64,000 bases of DNA from a virus. Shown piece after piece: positions 57,383-64,000 of this stretch (position 1 is the first letter of the stretch; each line of letters starts with the position of its first letter). The notes under the pieces were generated by a model that was not told the DNA's origin, did not search any database, and was given only the letters and a program-made list of their open reading frames with translations. The stretch lies in the IMG/VR virus record IMGVR_UViG_3300048922_000467, positions 1 to 64,000 of that record; one strand, given 5' to 3'. Made by a program: the position numbers and the translations under genes.

Positions 57383-57892
57383 TTACAGGCCGAGGTCGGA
57401 GCGCTGGCTGGCCAGCTGGTCAGTGCCGTTGATCACGCGCTTCATGCCGATCGGATCGATCTCGTAGATCAGCTCGCCGCCGACCTCGAGCTTGTAGTAG
57501 GTGACGGCGATGCCATGCTTGACCTCGGCCTTGTCGCCGGCCTTCCAGTCGCCCATGTCCAGCTCCTTGAGCAGGCCGCGCAGGGTGACGACGACTGCCT
57601 TGGTCGCGCCGCGCTGGCCCTTGAACGAGCCACGGAACGTGCCGTTGAAGGCGTTACCGTCGGCCAGACCGAAGAACTTCAGCGACTCCTTGCGCACGCC
57701 GGTGGTGGTGAAGTTGGATTCCATCTTCTCCATGCCCATGTCCAGCTCGATGCCGATGTCCATGCCACCGGCACGGTGCTCCTCGGTCTTGAGCGTGAGC
57801 TTGGGCAGGGTCAGGCTGGGCACGTCGCCCTGAAAGCTGACGCCGTCGACGAACAGGTTGGTGTTCGCCAGGGTTTCGGGAATCAATGCCAT
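57383..57892 (-). CDS. FII: tail tube protein FII
   Basis: 169 aa from the ATG at 57892. P2 FII family: ALIPETLANTNLFVDG start, LPKLTLKTEEHRAGGMD, and IDPIGMKRVINGTDQLA near the end. Polymerises inside the sheath. Confidence 0.93.
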   Translation of the reverse strand: MALIPETLANTNLFVDGVSFQGDVPSLTLPKLTLKTEEHRAGGMDIGIELDMGMEKMESNFTTTGVRKESLKFFGLADGNAFNGTFRGSFKGQRGATKAVVVTLRGLLKELDMGDWKAGDKAEVKHGIAVTYYKLEVGGELIYEIDPIGMKRVINGTDQLASQRSDLGL

Positions 57893-57904
57893 GCGGGGCA
57901 CTCC

Positions 57905-59083
57905 TTAAGCGGCTTTGTCCAGGACTTCGGTGAGCCACTGGTTGGTCACTTCGACTTGGAAAGTGGGGTTCTCAGCCGGTGGCACGTCGGTGAAACGGAT
58001 GTTCCAGTACACCTTGCCCTGCTCGAGCTGGGTCGCGGTGTTCAGCACGGGATCTGCGTACACCTCGAAGTTGATGATCGCGCCCTGATTCTTGAGGTCG
58101 CGCATGAACGCCTGCAGGCCCTCGGTCACGTCCTTGACGTAGGTCGCGGTAATGCCTCGGTCGACCGCCCAGCGGTGGCCGTACAGGATCGCGTCCATGA
58201 CCATGTCCATGGTTCGCACGCGAGTGACGAAGGCCCACTTGGGATCGCTCGACAAGGTGCGGTTGCCCCACAGGCGGTAGCCGTCCTCGCGGATGATGGT
58301 TGTAACATTGGCGTTATTCAGCAGGTTGGCCCGGCAGGTCTCGTCGCCGTCCAGGAACTCGACGGAACGAGTGGTACCGGTGATGCCGACGAACTCCTTG
58401 TTGGACGGCGAGGCCCAGAAGCCGTACTCGGCATCAGTCCAGGCGAACAGGCCAGCGGTATAGGCAGAACCCGGCGCGTCGATGGTGGCATTTTTGGTGG
58501 TGTCCCAGTACTGCACGCCAGGGTCGACCATGAATACGCGCCTGGAACCGAAGTTCTTGGCGTAAGCCATGGCCGCCTCGTCCGTGGTGCCCGGCCCGTC
58601 GATGATGGCGAGCGCGCGCAGCTTGCCGGCCAGTGCATCCATGGCCGTGGCCACCGCCAGGGTCGCGCTGTGCTTGGGCGCGATCAGCAGACGCGGCTGG
58701 GCGTTGAAGCGGCTCTTGCCGTCCAGCAACGCCTGCAGGCCGCTACGCTTGCCGCTGGCCAGCACCCCGCCAATGATGGCCGAGGTTTGCGCGGCCGCAT
58801 CGGCAACCTTGGCCACACCGCACCCAACGATCACCGCCTTGGCCCGGACGAAGATCGCCTGACAGGCCTTGGTGATGGCTGCATCAGCGCCCCAGGCGGC
58901 GATCGCCTCGCGCTCGTTGGTGATCAGCAGCAGATCGCCGGCGGCCGCAGTCGGTGTGCTCGAGGCGCCGGGGCCTGGGGTGAAGGTGTCGACCAGGCCG
59001 ATGATCGAGGAAGACGGCAGCGCAATGCTGCGCGCCCCGGTGTCGACGTTCGAGACCGTGACGCCGTGAAAGAATCTAGCCAT
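57905..59083 (-). CDS. FI: contractile tail sheath protein FI
   Basis: 392 aa from the ATG at 59083. P2 FI family: ARFFHGVTVSNVDTGARSI, SSSIIGLVDTFTPGPGA, TAGLFAWTDAEYGFWASPSNKEF, and C-terminal WNIRFTDVPPAENPTFQVEV. Contracts to drive the tube through the target envelope. Confidence 0.95.
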   Translation of the reverse strand: MARFFHGVTVSNVDTGARSIALPSSSIIGLVDTFTPGPGASSTPTAAAGDLLLITNEREAIAAWGADAAITKACQAIFVRAKAVIVGCGVAKVADAAAQTSAIIGGVLASGKRSGLQALLDGKSRFNAQPRLLIAPKHSATLAVATAMDALAGKLRALAIIDGPGTTDEAAMAYAKNFGSRRVFMVDPGVQYWDTTKNATIDAPGSAYTAGLFAWTDAEYGFWASPSNKEFVGITGTTRSVEFLDGDETCRANLLNNANVTTIIREDGYRLWGNRTLSSDPKWAFVTRVRTMDMVMDAILYGHRWAVDRGITATYVKDVTEGLQAFMRDLKNQGAIINFEVYADPVLNTATQLEQGKVYWNIRFTDVPPAENPTFQVEVTNQWLTEVLDKAA

Positions 59084-59133
59084 AGAAAGGCTCCAGAAAT
59101 CACAAGGCCGCGACAAAGGCGCGGCCGGGGTAC

Positions 59134-59156
59134 AAAAAAAGCCGCATAGCGGCTTG
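59134..59156 (-). terminator. rho-independent terminator before the sheath gene
   Basis: AGCCGC-ATA-GCGGCT stem; the minus strand continues with a run of seven T. It could lower fibre-side read-through into the sheath or mark a fibre cassette edge. Confidence 0.7.
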
Positions 59157-59177
59157 GGGGTGATCCGACAAAACGGG

Positions 59178-59642
59178 TCAGGCGGCGTTGCCTACTCCCT
59201 GTACGGCGGCCTTGATGGCAGCGATGGCCGCGTCGGTCACCGCCTCTACTGCTTCATGCGTGCCTGCCTTGAGCGCTTGCTGCTTGCCCTTGAGGCGCGC
59301 GGCGCGGATGGCATACAGCGCACCTTTCCAGGCTGCAGCCTCCGCCAAGATGCTGTCGGCGGCATCCTGGGGCGAAAGATCAGCGGCATCGATCCAGGCC
59401 TGGACTGTGGCTGGTACAGTACCCTTGTAGCCGGCTACGGCGAAGGCCTGGGCTTCCTCGGCGGCGATTCGGTACTCGAAGGCGCGCAGTGGGTCGCCCA
59501 GCACAGCCAGACGCGCCGCGTCAGCTGCCTGGTCGACCTGGCGGCAAGCCACCTGCAAGGCCGCACCAAAGGGCAAGGCCGTGAAGCCGAAGCCGATATA
59601 GGAATTGCCGGCGTAGTCAATGGTCAGGTTTTGCTTTTCCAT
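59178..59642 (-). CDS. tail fibre assembly-like protein
   Basis: 154 aa, Ala-rich, helical, with GYKGTVPATVQAWIDAADLSPQDAADSIL, a segment common in Pseudomonas fibre assembly proteins. Follows the fibre genes. It would help attach the matching fibre. Confidence 0.65.
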   Translation of the reverse strand: MEKQNLTIDYAGNSYIGFGFTALPFGAALQVACRQVDQAADAARLAVLGDPLRAFEYRIAAEEAQAFAVAGYKGTVPATVQAWIDAADLSPQDAADSILAEAAAWKGALYAIRAARLKGKQQALKAGTHEAVEAVTDAAIAAIKAAVQGVGNAA

Positions 59643-59654
59643 GGGTTTCCTCGC

Positions 59655-60410
59655 TTAGAGCGCGTTCAGGTTGGTCAGGACGTTGTTCAGCGATTTCGGG
59701 TCGGTACCCGAACTGACGCCAGCGATGTATTTACCCCCGAACCCGCTAGGGAACGTCGTGGAGTACACGTTCAGCGCGGTGGCACAGGTGCTTGGTCCCA
59801 CCAGAGCGCCGAAGAAAGAGGCATCCATGGTTACAGCCAGGGATTCCAGCGAAACGCCAATGATCGGCGGCAGGCTCGATCCGGAATTGGCCCGGATCAA
59901 CGAACACAGGCGCGTGTTGGTGGGAGCAGGCGAAACGCCGGCCGTGGAAGGGAACACCACGTCGACGTTACGGATCTCGATCGAGGACGATTGCGACAGC
60001 ATCAAGAAGCTGCTCAGGCTGGTGATGACACCATCGGCCTCGGTGCTCTGGCTGTATTTGGGCTTGAGCTTGGGCTGGGTCGCCGCAAAACCGCCGTAGA
60101 TGTACAGGTAAGCGCAGCTTGAGATGATGCGACTTTCCATGGTGTAGTCGGACAGCAGGTTGACCTGACAGGTACCGGCGGCAGGCGTCGACTTCAGTGC
60201 CTTCTCGATGGTCTTGAAGGGCGCTTCGCGGGTACCGGGGTTGGTGTCCAGGCCCACAGCCTGATCGACGTACCAGGAACGAGTCGTCTCTGGCACGGCG
60301 GCGATGGCTGCGGCCACTGCGCTATCGATCGAGTTCTTGCGCGCGTTGAAGTAGTCGATCAGCGAGGTCGCTTTGCTGGTCAAGGCTGCAATTTCGGTTT
60401 CGAGACTCAT
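59655..60410 (-). CDS. distal tail fibre, beta-helix-like
   Basis: 251 aa. A helical N-terminus (residues 1-40), then SWYVDQAVGLDTNPGTREAPFKTIEKAL, the entry motif of right-handed beta-helix fibres/spikes, and Ser/Thr-rich strands to the end. As the last fibre piece it probably determines host range. Separate from the fibre base gene, 5 bp away. Confidence 0.7.
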   Translation of the reverse strand: MSLETEIAALTSKATSLIDYFNARKNSIDSAVAAAIAAVPETTRSWYVDQAVGLDTNPGTREAPFKTIEKALKSTPAAGTCQVNLLSDYTMESRIISSCAYLYIYGGFAATQPKLKPKYSQSTEADGVITSLSSFLMLSQSSSIEIRNVDVVFPSTAGVSPAPTNTRLCSLIRANSGSSLPPIIGVSLESLAVTMDASFFGALVGPSTCATALNVYSTTFPSGFGGKYIAGVSSGTDPKSLNNVLTNLNAL

Positions 60411-60415
60411 GGGTC

Positions 60416-61294
60416 TTACGCTCCGTTGATGTGTTTGGTCAGTTGTGTTTGTGTGGAAAGGATCGCTTCGGCAGCGCTGATACCCATGCTGCGCACGCCT
60501 TCATGGTCGGTCGCATGCTGCTGTTCGGCTGCCGCCAACCGTTCCCCGTGTAGCGCCAGGCGATCACTGTTACTGGTCTGCCGTCGGCTCAATTCGGTCA
60601 GCTGGTCTTGTCGTTCAAGGCCGCGCTTCTGCTCGCTGATCAAGGCCTCGGCGGCGCTGATACCCATGCTCAAGAGGCCATCGTGGTCATCGACCTGACG
60701 TTGCTCGACTGCCCCCATTCGGTTGGTCAGATCCTCGATCAGGCGGGCAGCTCGCTCGCTGCTGACCTGCTGCCGCTTTGCCAGCGCCTCGAGATCGTCG
60801 CGCTGCAGCAAGCCGCGTAGTTGCTCACCCAGCAGGGCACTGGCTATGGCAGCCAGGGGAGCCGCGAGCGTCAGGTTAAGACCGGCCGCACCGCTGACGA
60901 TGGTCACGCTGTCCGCCGGCAGCGCCGACAGCGACAGGTCATAGGCCAGCAGTAGGTCGGTGCCGGCCGCTTTGTAGGTCAGGATCTCGGTCGGGTGCGA
61001 CCACACCGCGAGCAGCGTGCCGTCGGCCAGGACAAAGCCGATCTCCCGTACCCAAAACTCGGCATCACCGTCGGCCAAAGCGGTCAGGTGGATCAGCGTG
61101 TCGCTCAGCCGCTCGCCCCCTGCGATCGGGTACTTGGCCACCTGGGCGCGCAGGCTTTTCTGTGAGTTGCTGGGGGTGTAACCGGCAGTACCGAGCACGA
61201 CGTGGGTAATCTGCGCGGACAGCCCGGTGTTGGTCTCATTCCAGACCGCCCCCAAGCCGGCCTTGGTGATCACAGGTTGCAACGGGGTACTCAT
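60416..61294 (-). CDS. tail fibre base (DUF3751-type)
   Basis: 292 aa. N-terminal 150 residues form the collar/fibre attachment domain (ITKAGLGAVWNETNTGLSAQITHVVLG, FWVREIGFVLADGTLLAVWS). The rest is coiled coil with a repeated block SMGISAAEA (twice, about 57 residues apart). It lacks a receptor-binding tip, supplied by the next gene. Confidence 0.8.
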   Translation of the reverse strand: MSTPLQPVITKAGLGAVWNETNTGLSAQITHVVLGTAGYTPSNSQKSLRAQVAKYPIAGGERLSDTLIHLTALADGDAEFWVREIGFVLADGTLLAVWSHPTEILTYKAAGTDLLLAYDLSLSALPADSVTIVSGAAGLNLTLAAPLAAIASALLGEQLRGLLQRDDLEALAKRQQVSSERAARLIEDLTNRMGAVEQRQVDDHDGLLSMGISAAEALISEQKRGLERQDQLTELSRRQTSNSDRLALHGERLAAAEQQHATDHEGVRSMGISAAEAILSTQTQLTKHINGA

Positions 61295-62103
61295 AAAACA
61301 GCCTCCATCGTGCCGCGCACGACGATACGGGCGCGGGCCGCATTGGCGACCTGCACGCTTGCCTGAACATGGATCGGTACGCCCAGCGCCTCGGCAAAGC
61401 CTCGAGACACCGCGCGCGCTTGGGTTGCGTTGGCCCAGTGCAAGGCCTGGGCCGACAGCGGCAGCGGTACGGCCGTCGCTTCCAGGGTCGTGCGGTGCAG
61501 CGCCTGCCCTTGCGTGGCGTTGGCCAGCTGCAGGGTCTGCGCCGAGGGATCGAGCGGCACCGGCTGGGCTTGGGCCGTTTTTCGATGCAGCAGGTAGGCC
61601 TGCCCGGCGTTGGCCATGGCCAGGCCGCCATCGAATCGCGCACCGAGCCGAAAGGTATAGTGACTGCGCTCGTTCTTCGCCGCGTCGACCAGGGCGCGTA
61701 GCCGCTGCTCGAGCTGCGGCGAAATGATCGTGCCTTCACCGCCTCGGTTCTCGTTGGCCCAGGCCGTGACCTGGAAGGTGTACGGCACCCCGTTTGGGAT
61801 CTCCCGCCAGTCCTTGAGATCGGCGTTGACGTTCACCGCCCGCAGTACCCGGCGGATAGCACCGACCGTGCCCTTGGTCTTGTGGATCGGTATCGCCTGG
61901 CGGATCAGGGCGCGCTGCTGGTCTTCGGTGTTGGCCGCCTCCCAGCCTTCGACCTTCATCGCCCAGCCAAGCCAGGGCAGGAAGTTCGGCGGACAGCGCG
62001 CCGAGTCCGCCACCCCACGGATGATGTCGGGGTCGACGTTCTGGTCGCAGGCCACTTCCAGCGCGCGCTCGAGCTGGGTCGCGTTGGGCGGTAGCAGGCT
62101 CAC
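61291..62103 (-). CDS. I: baseplate protein I with C-terminal repeats
   Basis: 270 aa. Residues 1-155 are the P2 gpI domain (LLPPNATQLERALE, LPWLGWAMKVEGW, IPIHKTKGTVGAIRRVL). Residues 160-270 consist of about four imperfect 30-residue units (LANATQGQALHRTTLEATAV and relatives). Overlaps genes J and fibre by 4 bp. Confidence 0.85.
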   Translation of the reverse strand: MSLLPPNATQLERALEVACDQNVDPDIIRGVADSARCPPNFLPWLGWAMKVEGWEAANTEDQQRALIRQAIPIHKTKGTVGAIRRVLRAVNVNADLKDWREIPNGVPYTFQVTAWANENRGGEGTIISPQLEQRLRALVDAAKNERSHYTFRLGARFDGGLAMANAGQAYLLHRKTAQAQPVPLDPSAQTLQLANATQGQALHRTTLEATAVPLPLSAQALHWANATQARAVSRGFAEALGVPIHVQASVQVANAARARIVVRGTMEAVL

Positions 62104-63080
62104 GTCACCACCTTCGTATCCAGCGCGATGCCGGTGCAGTTGGGGTAGTGACGCTTATCGCTCAGCACGTCGCCCTTGGGCTGGACCAAGTCGACGCGCT
62201 GCACCCCGCTGACGTGCAGCGCGGCGTAGATGGCTGACAGCGACAGTTCGCCTTCCAGATCCCGCGCCTTGGCAATGGCCGCGTCCAGGCTGGCTTTTGC
62301 AGCCTTCTTGACCACGGCAGGCTCCGGGCCGCTGTCCAGCTCGAGCGTGGCCACCACCTTGAAGTCCACCGGCTGGCCCAGCTGGGCACGCGGTCGATCG
62401 GTGAGCGGTCGCACCGTCTCGGCAGACAGCGCAGCCTGCACCAGGTCCACCAGCGCTTGCGGCTTCTCCTGGCTGTCCAGCCGTGGCAGCACGGCCAGGG
62501 ACACGTCGCCGGGCAGCGGGTTGGCCAGGCCTGCGTCGTAATCGCAGACCAGAACGATGGCCCCGGCCGGCAACTGCGCGCGCACAGCCTCCGGTACCGC
62601 GACCCCGACAAAGGTCGGCGAGTCCACCGACACGCTGCCCACGCTCGCCGAGGCACTGAGGCCGTGATACTCGTAGGCACCGCGACTGCCGGCAACGGAC
62701 AGGGCCTCGAGCGACAGCCGCGTGCGGTAGCGCAGTGGCTCGTCCTTTTCCATGACGGCCTCGACCGGCGGTACCGCGTCAGGATCGGCCGGGATGAGGG
62801 TCAGCCGCTTGACCTCGTAGTCGGCCGCGCGGTTGTCCAGGTCAGCGCCCTTGGCATAGGCCAGCAAGCTCGACTTGGCCGCATCGTTGGTACGCGCCCG
62901 ACCGAGCATCTTCTGGTAGGCCGCGACCTCGAGCAGCTTCACGACCGGATCGGACTCGAGCAGCGCCGTCCATTGATCGCCCATCTGCGCGCGGAAGTTG
63001 TCGAGTACTTCCTGATAGAGCGCTTCGTACTCGAGCGTTTCCAACACGTCCGGCGGTGGCAGTAGAGAAAGATCGATCAT
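62100..63080 (-). CDS. J: baseplate protein J
   Basis: 326 aa. Baseplate J family: LESDPVVKLLEVAAYQKMLGRARTNDAAKSSLLAYAKGADLDNRAA, YRTRLSLEALSVAGSRGAYEYHGLS, and C-terminal LHVSGVQRVDLVQPKGD. Forms the wedge of the baseplate. Overlaps W by 4 bp. Confidence 0.92.
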   Translation of the reverse strand: MIDLSLLPPPDVLETLEYEALYQEVLDNFRAQMGDQWTALLESDPVVKLLEVAAYQKMLGRARTNDAAKSSLLAYAKGADLDNRAADYEVKRLTLIPADPDAVPPVEAVMEKDEPLRYRTRLSLEALSVAGSRGAYEYHGLSASASVGSVSVDSPTFVGVAVPEAVRAQLPAGAIVLVCDYDAGLANPLPGDVSLAVLPRLDSQEKPQALVDLVQAALSAETVRPLTDRPRAQLGQPVDFKVVATLELDSGPEPAVVKKAAKASLDAAIAKARDLEGELSLSAIYAALHVSGVQRVDLVQPKGDVLSDKRHYPNCTGIALDTKVVT

Positions 63081-63403
63081 GCACTAACCTCCACGACCAG
63101 GGCGTTGCCCAGGTATTCGCCGCTCAGGCGCAGGCCGATCTGTCCGTCGATCACCGAGACCACCTGGACCCGCTCGAGCTTGATGCGCGGTTCCCAGCGG
63201 CCCAGCGCGCGGGCAACCTCGGCCTGCACGGCACTTTTCCAACCGTCGTTGACCGGCATGTCGACGTAGCGGCGCAAGGTGCTGCCGTAAGCCGGACGCA
63301 TGCGCCGACTCCCTACAGGGGTCGTCAGGATGTCGCCGATGGACTGCTTGAGGTGGTCAACCCCGGACAGCGATAGGCCCGTGCTGCGGTCGACGCCGAT
63401 CAT
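63077..63403 (-). CDS. W: baseplate protein W (gp25-like)
   Basis: 108 aa from the ATG at 63403. GLSLSGVDHLKQSIGDILTTPVGSRRMRPAYGS is the gp25/IraD-like signature, with EPRIKLERVQV following. Initiates sheath assembly on the baseplate. Confidence 0.92.
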   Translation of the reverse strand: MIGVDRSTGLSLSGVDHLKQSIGDILTTPVGSRRMRPAYGSTLRRYVDMPVNDGWKSAVQAEVARALGRWEPRIKLERVQVVSVIDGQIGLRLSGEYLGNALVVEVSA

Positions 63404-63407
63404 GGGG

Positions 63408-63638
63408 TCAGCCCTCGCGCACCAGGTCCGAATGCGCCTGCAGGAAGGCCATGGCCTCAGCGTCGTCTTCGGCAACGCTCACCAACTGTGCACGCACGGG
63501 CAGTTCGCGCATGCTGTCCGGCAGGATCAGCACGCGGGAGGTGAAAACGGTGTCGCGGAACGTCACCTGCGCCGGCGCCGGTGCGGCCTCGGTGGTGGTG
63601 GTGTCTGGATCTGCTGCAGTGGTCTTTTTCGTGGCCAT
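63408..63638 (-). CDS. small hypothetical tailocin protein
   Basis: 76 aa from the ATG at 63638. Low-complexity Thr/Ala start, then VTFRDTVFTSRVLILPDSMRELPV. Lies directly before W with a 4-bp gap. Not recognised; conserved small genes occur at this place in pseudomonad clusters. Confidence 0.55.
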   Translation of the reverse strand: MATKKTTAADPDTTTTEAAPAPAQVTFRDTVFTSRVLILPDSMRELPVRAQLVSVAEDDAEAMAFLQAHSDLVREG

Positions 63639-63651
63639 GTGTGGCTCCAAT

Positions 63652-63676
63652 GAAAGGCCCGCACGCGGCGGGCCTT
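63652..63676 (-). terminator. intercistronic hairpin
   Basis: AAGGCCCGC/GCGGGCCTT stem in the gap between two small genes; minus strand continues TTCATT. Confidence 0.45.
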
Positions 63677-63694
63677 GGAAGGGTTGGTGAGGGG

Positions 63695-64000
63695 TTAGCC
63701 GTGCTTGGCGACGGCCTTTTCGACTTCTACAGCCAGCGCAGTGGCCAGGGCCTGGGGCTTGGCCGTGCTTTGGATGTTGAGGTTGATCGTCACACTGCGC
63801 GCCGGCCCTTCGATGTAGCGGCCGCCGCTCAATGCGCGGCACAGGCCCTCAGCGATAACCTCTGGCTCGTTGTCGCCGGCCAGCAGCCGACGCCAGTAGT
63901 CGCGCATGCGGTACTGATCAAATTCCCCGGTGATCTGCCGAGCCACCATGGTGGCCACCGTCTCGCTGTCGACCCCGTTGATGGGTCCGCGTGTCTTGCT
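63695..64000 (-). CDS. hypothetical phage protein, 5' end outside window
   Basis: The frame is open to the window edge; a GTG at 63958 is possible, but codons continue upstream (GPINGVDSETVATMVAR). Visible part: helical start, then YIEGPARSVTINLNIQSTAKPQ. Not recognised. Confidence 0.5.
   Translation of the reverse strand, partial: SKTRGPINGVDSETVATMVARQITGEFDQYRMRDYWRRLLAGDNEPEVIAEGLCRALSGGRYIEGPARSVTINLNIQSTAKPQALATALAVEVEKAVAKHG

Noticed and set aside
57515-59149. Long plus-strand ORF of 544 codons opposite the sheath and tube genes
   Set aside because: GC-rich antisense shadow; both minus-strand genes are clear family members.
1-64000. CRISPR arrays, tRNA or rRNA genes, insertion sequences
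   Set aside because: No regularly spaced repeats, no recognisable tRNA cloverleaf, and no transposase-like protein were seen on either strand.

Overview
The window looks like a piece of a Pseudomonas chromosome (fluorescens/putida/syringae type rather than provably one species). The pointers are a MvaT-type H-NS relative, a 16-bp palindrome matching the Pseudomonas parS site, LexA boxes of the CTG-N10-CAG type, and an R-pyocin-like gene order at the right end. It holds two phage-derived regions separated by a short AT-rich stretch.

Region 1 (1 to about 47.9 kb) is a nearly complete siphovirus-type prophage, mostly read leftward. From the right it runs: tyrosine integrase (46.7-47.7 kb), an excisionase-like gene and a control region with repeated operator-like sites (43.7-46.4 kb), AEP-type primase/DUF669 protein and an origin-binding-type SF2 helicase (38.4-42.4 kb), T7 endonuclease I-like and RuvC-like nucleases, small terminase, a cysteine-peptidase-like protein, large terminase and portal (33.2-38.3 kb). 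Then comes a 10-kb accessory block (22.9-33.2 kb), followed by scaffold, P22-type coat, fibre/lysis genes, Mu-F-like head protein, connector/completion genes, tail tube, frameshifted tail chaperone, tape measure and tail tip (0.8-22.8 kb). A TIR-domain gene sits beyond the tail tip at the left edge.

The accessory block is the most unusual part. It interrupts the portal-to-scaffold order and carries SOS-boxed umuD/umuC, an unrecognised three-gene overlapping operon, an FRG-domain protein directly behind a phage-encoded MvaT-like silencer, a second SOS-boxed set of small unknown genes, and two HEPN-motif proteins (one of the STM4504/CBY_0614 type) with a membrane protein between them. Further HEPN-like, AbiEi-like and TIR genes occur elsewhere in the prophage. 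A repeated TTAACCAA-containing motif occurs as two nested-palindrome elements in intergenic gaps, and as two solo same-orientation copies that bracket 4.3 kb of the accessory block.

Region 2 (50.4-64.0 kb, leftward, visibly GC-rich) is a P2-like contractile tail cluster: W, J, I, fibre, assembly protein, sheath, tube, E/E', tape measure, U, X, D, then GH19 endolysin and Rz/Rz1. Endolysin after D matches R-type pyocins/tailocins rather than P2 itself. No capsid gene is seen, but the window ends before the upstream genes, so a prophage is not excluded. Between the two regions (47.8-50.4 kb) are a strong LexA box with no clear target gene and two AT-rich orphan genes, one with an HNH nuclease domain.

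All function calls come from reading motifs and gene order; no database search was run.
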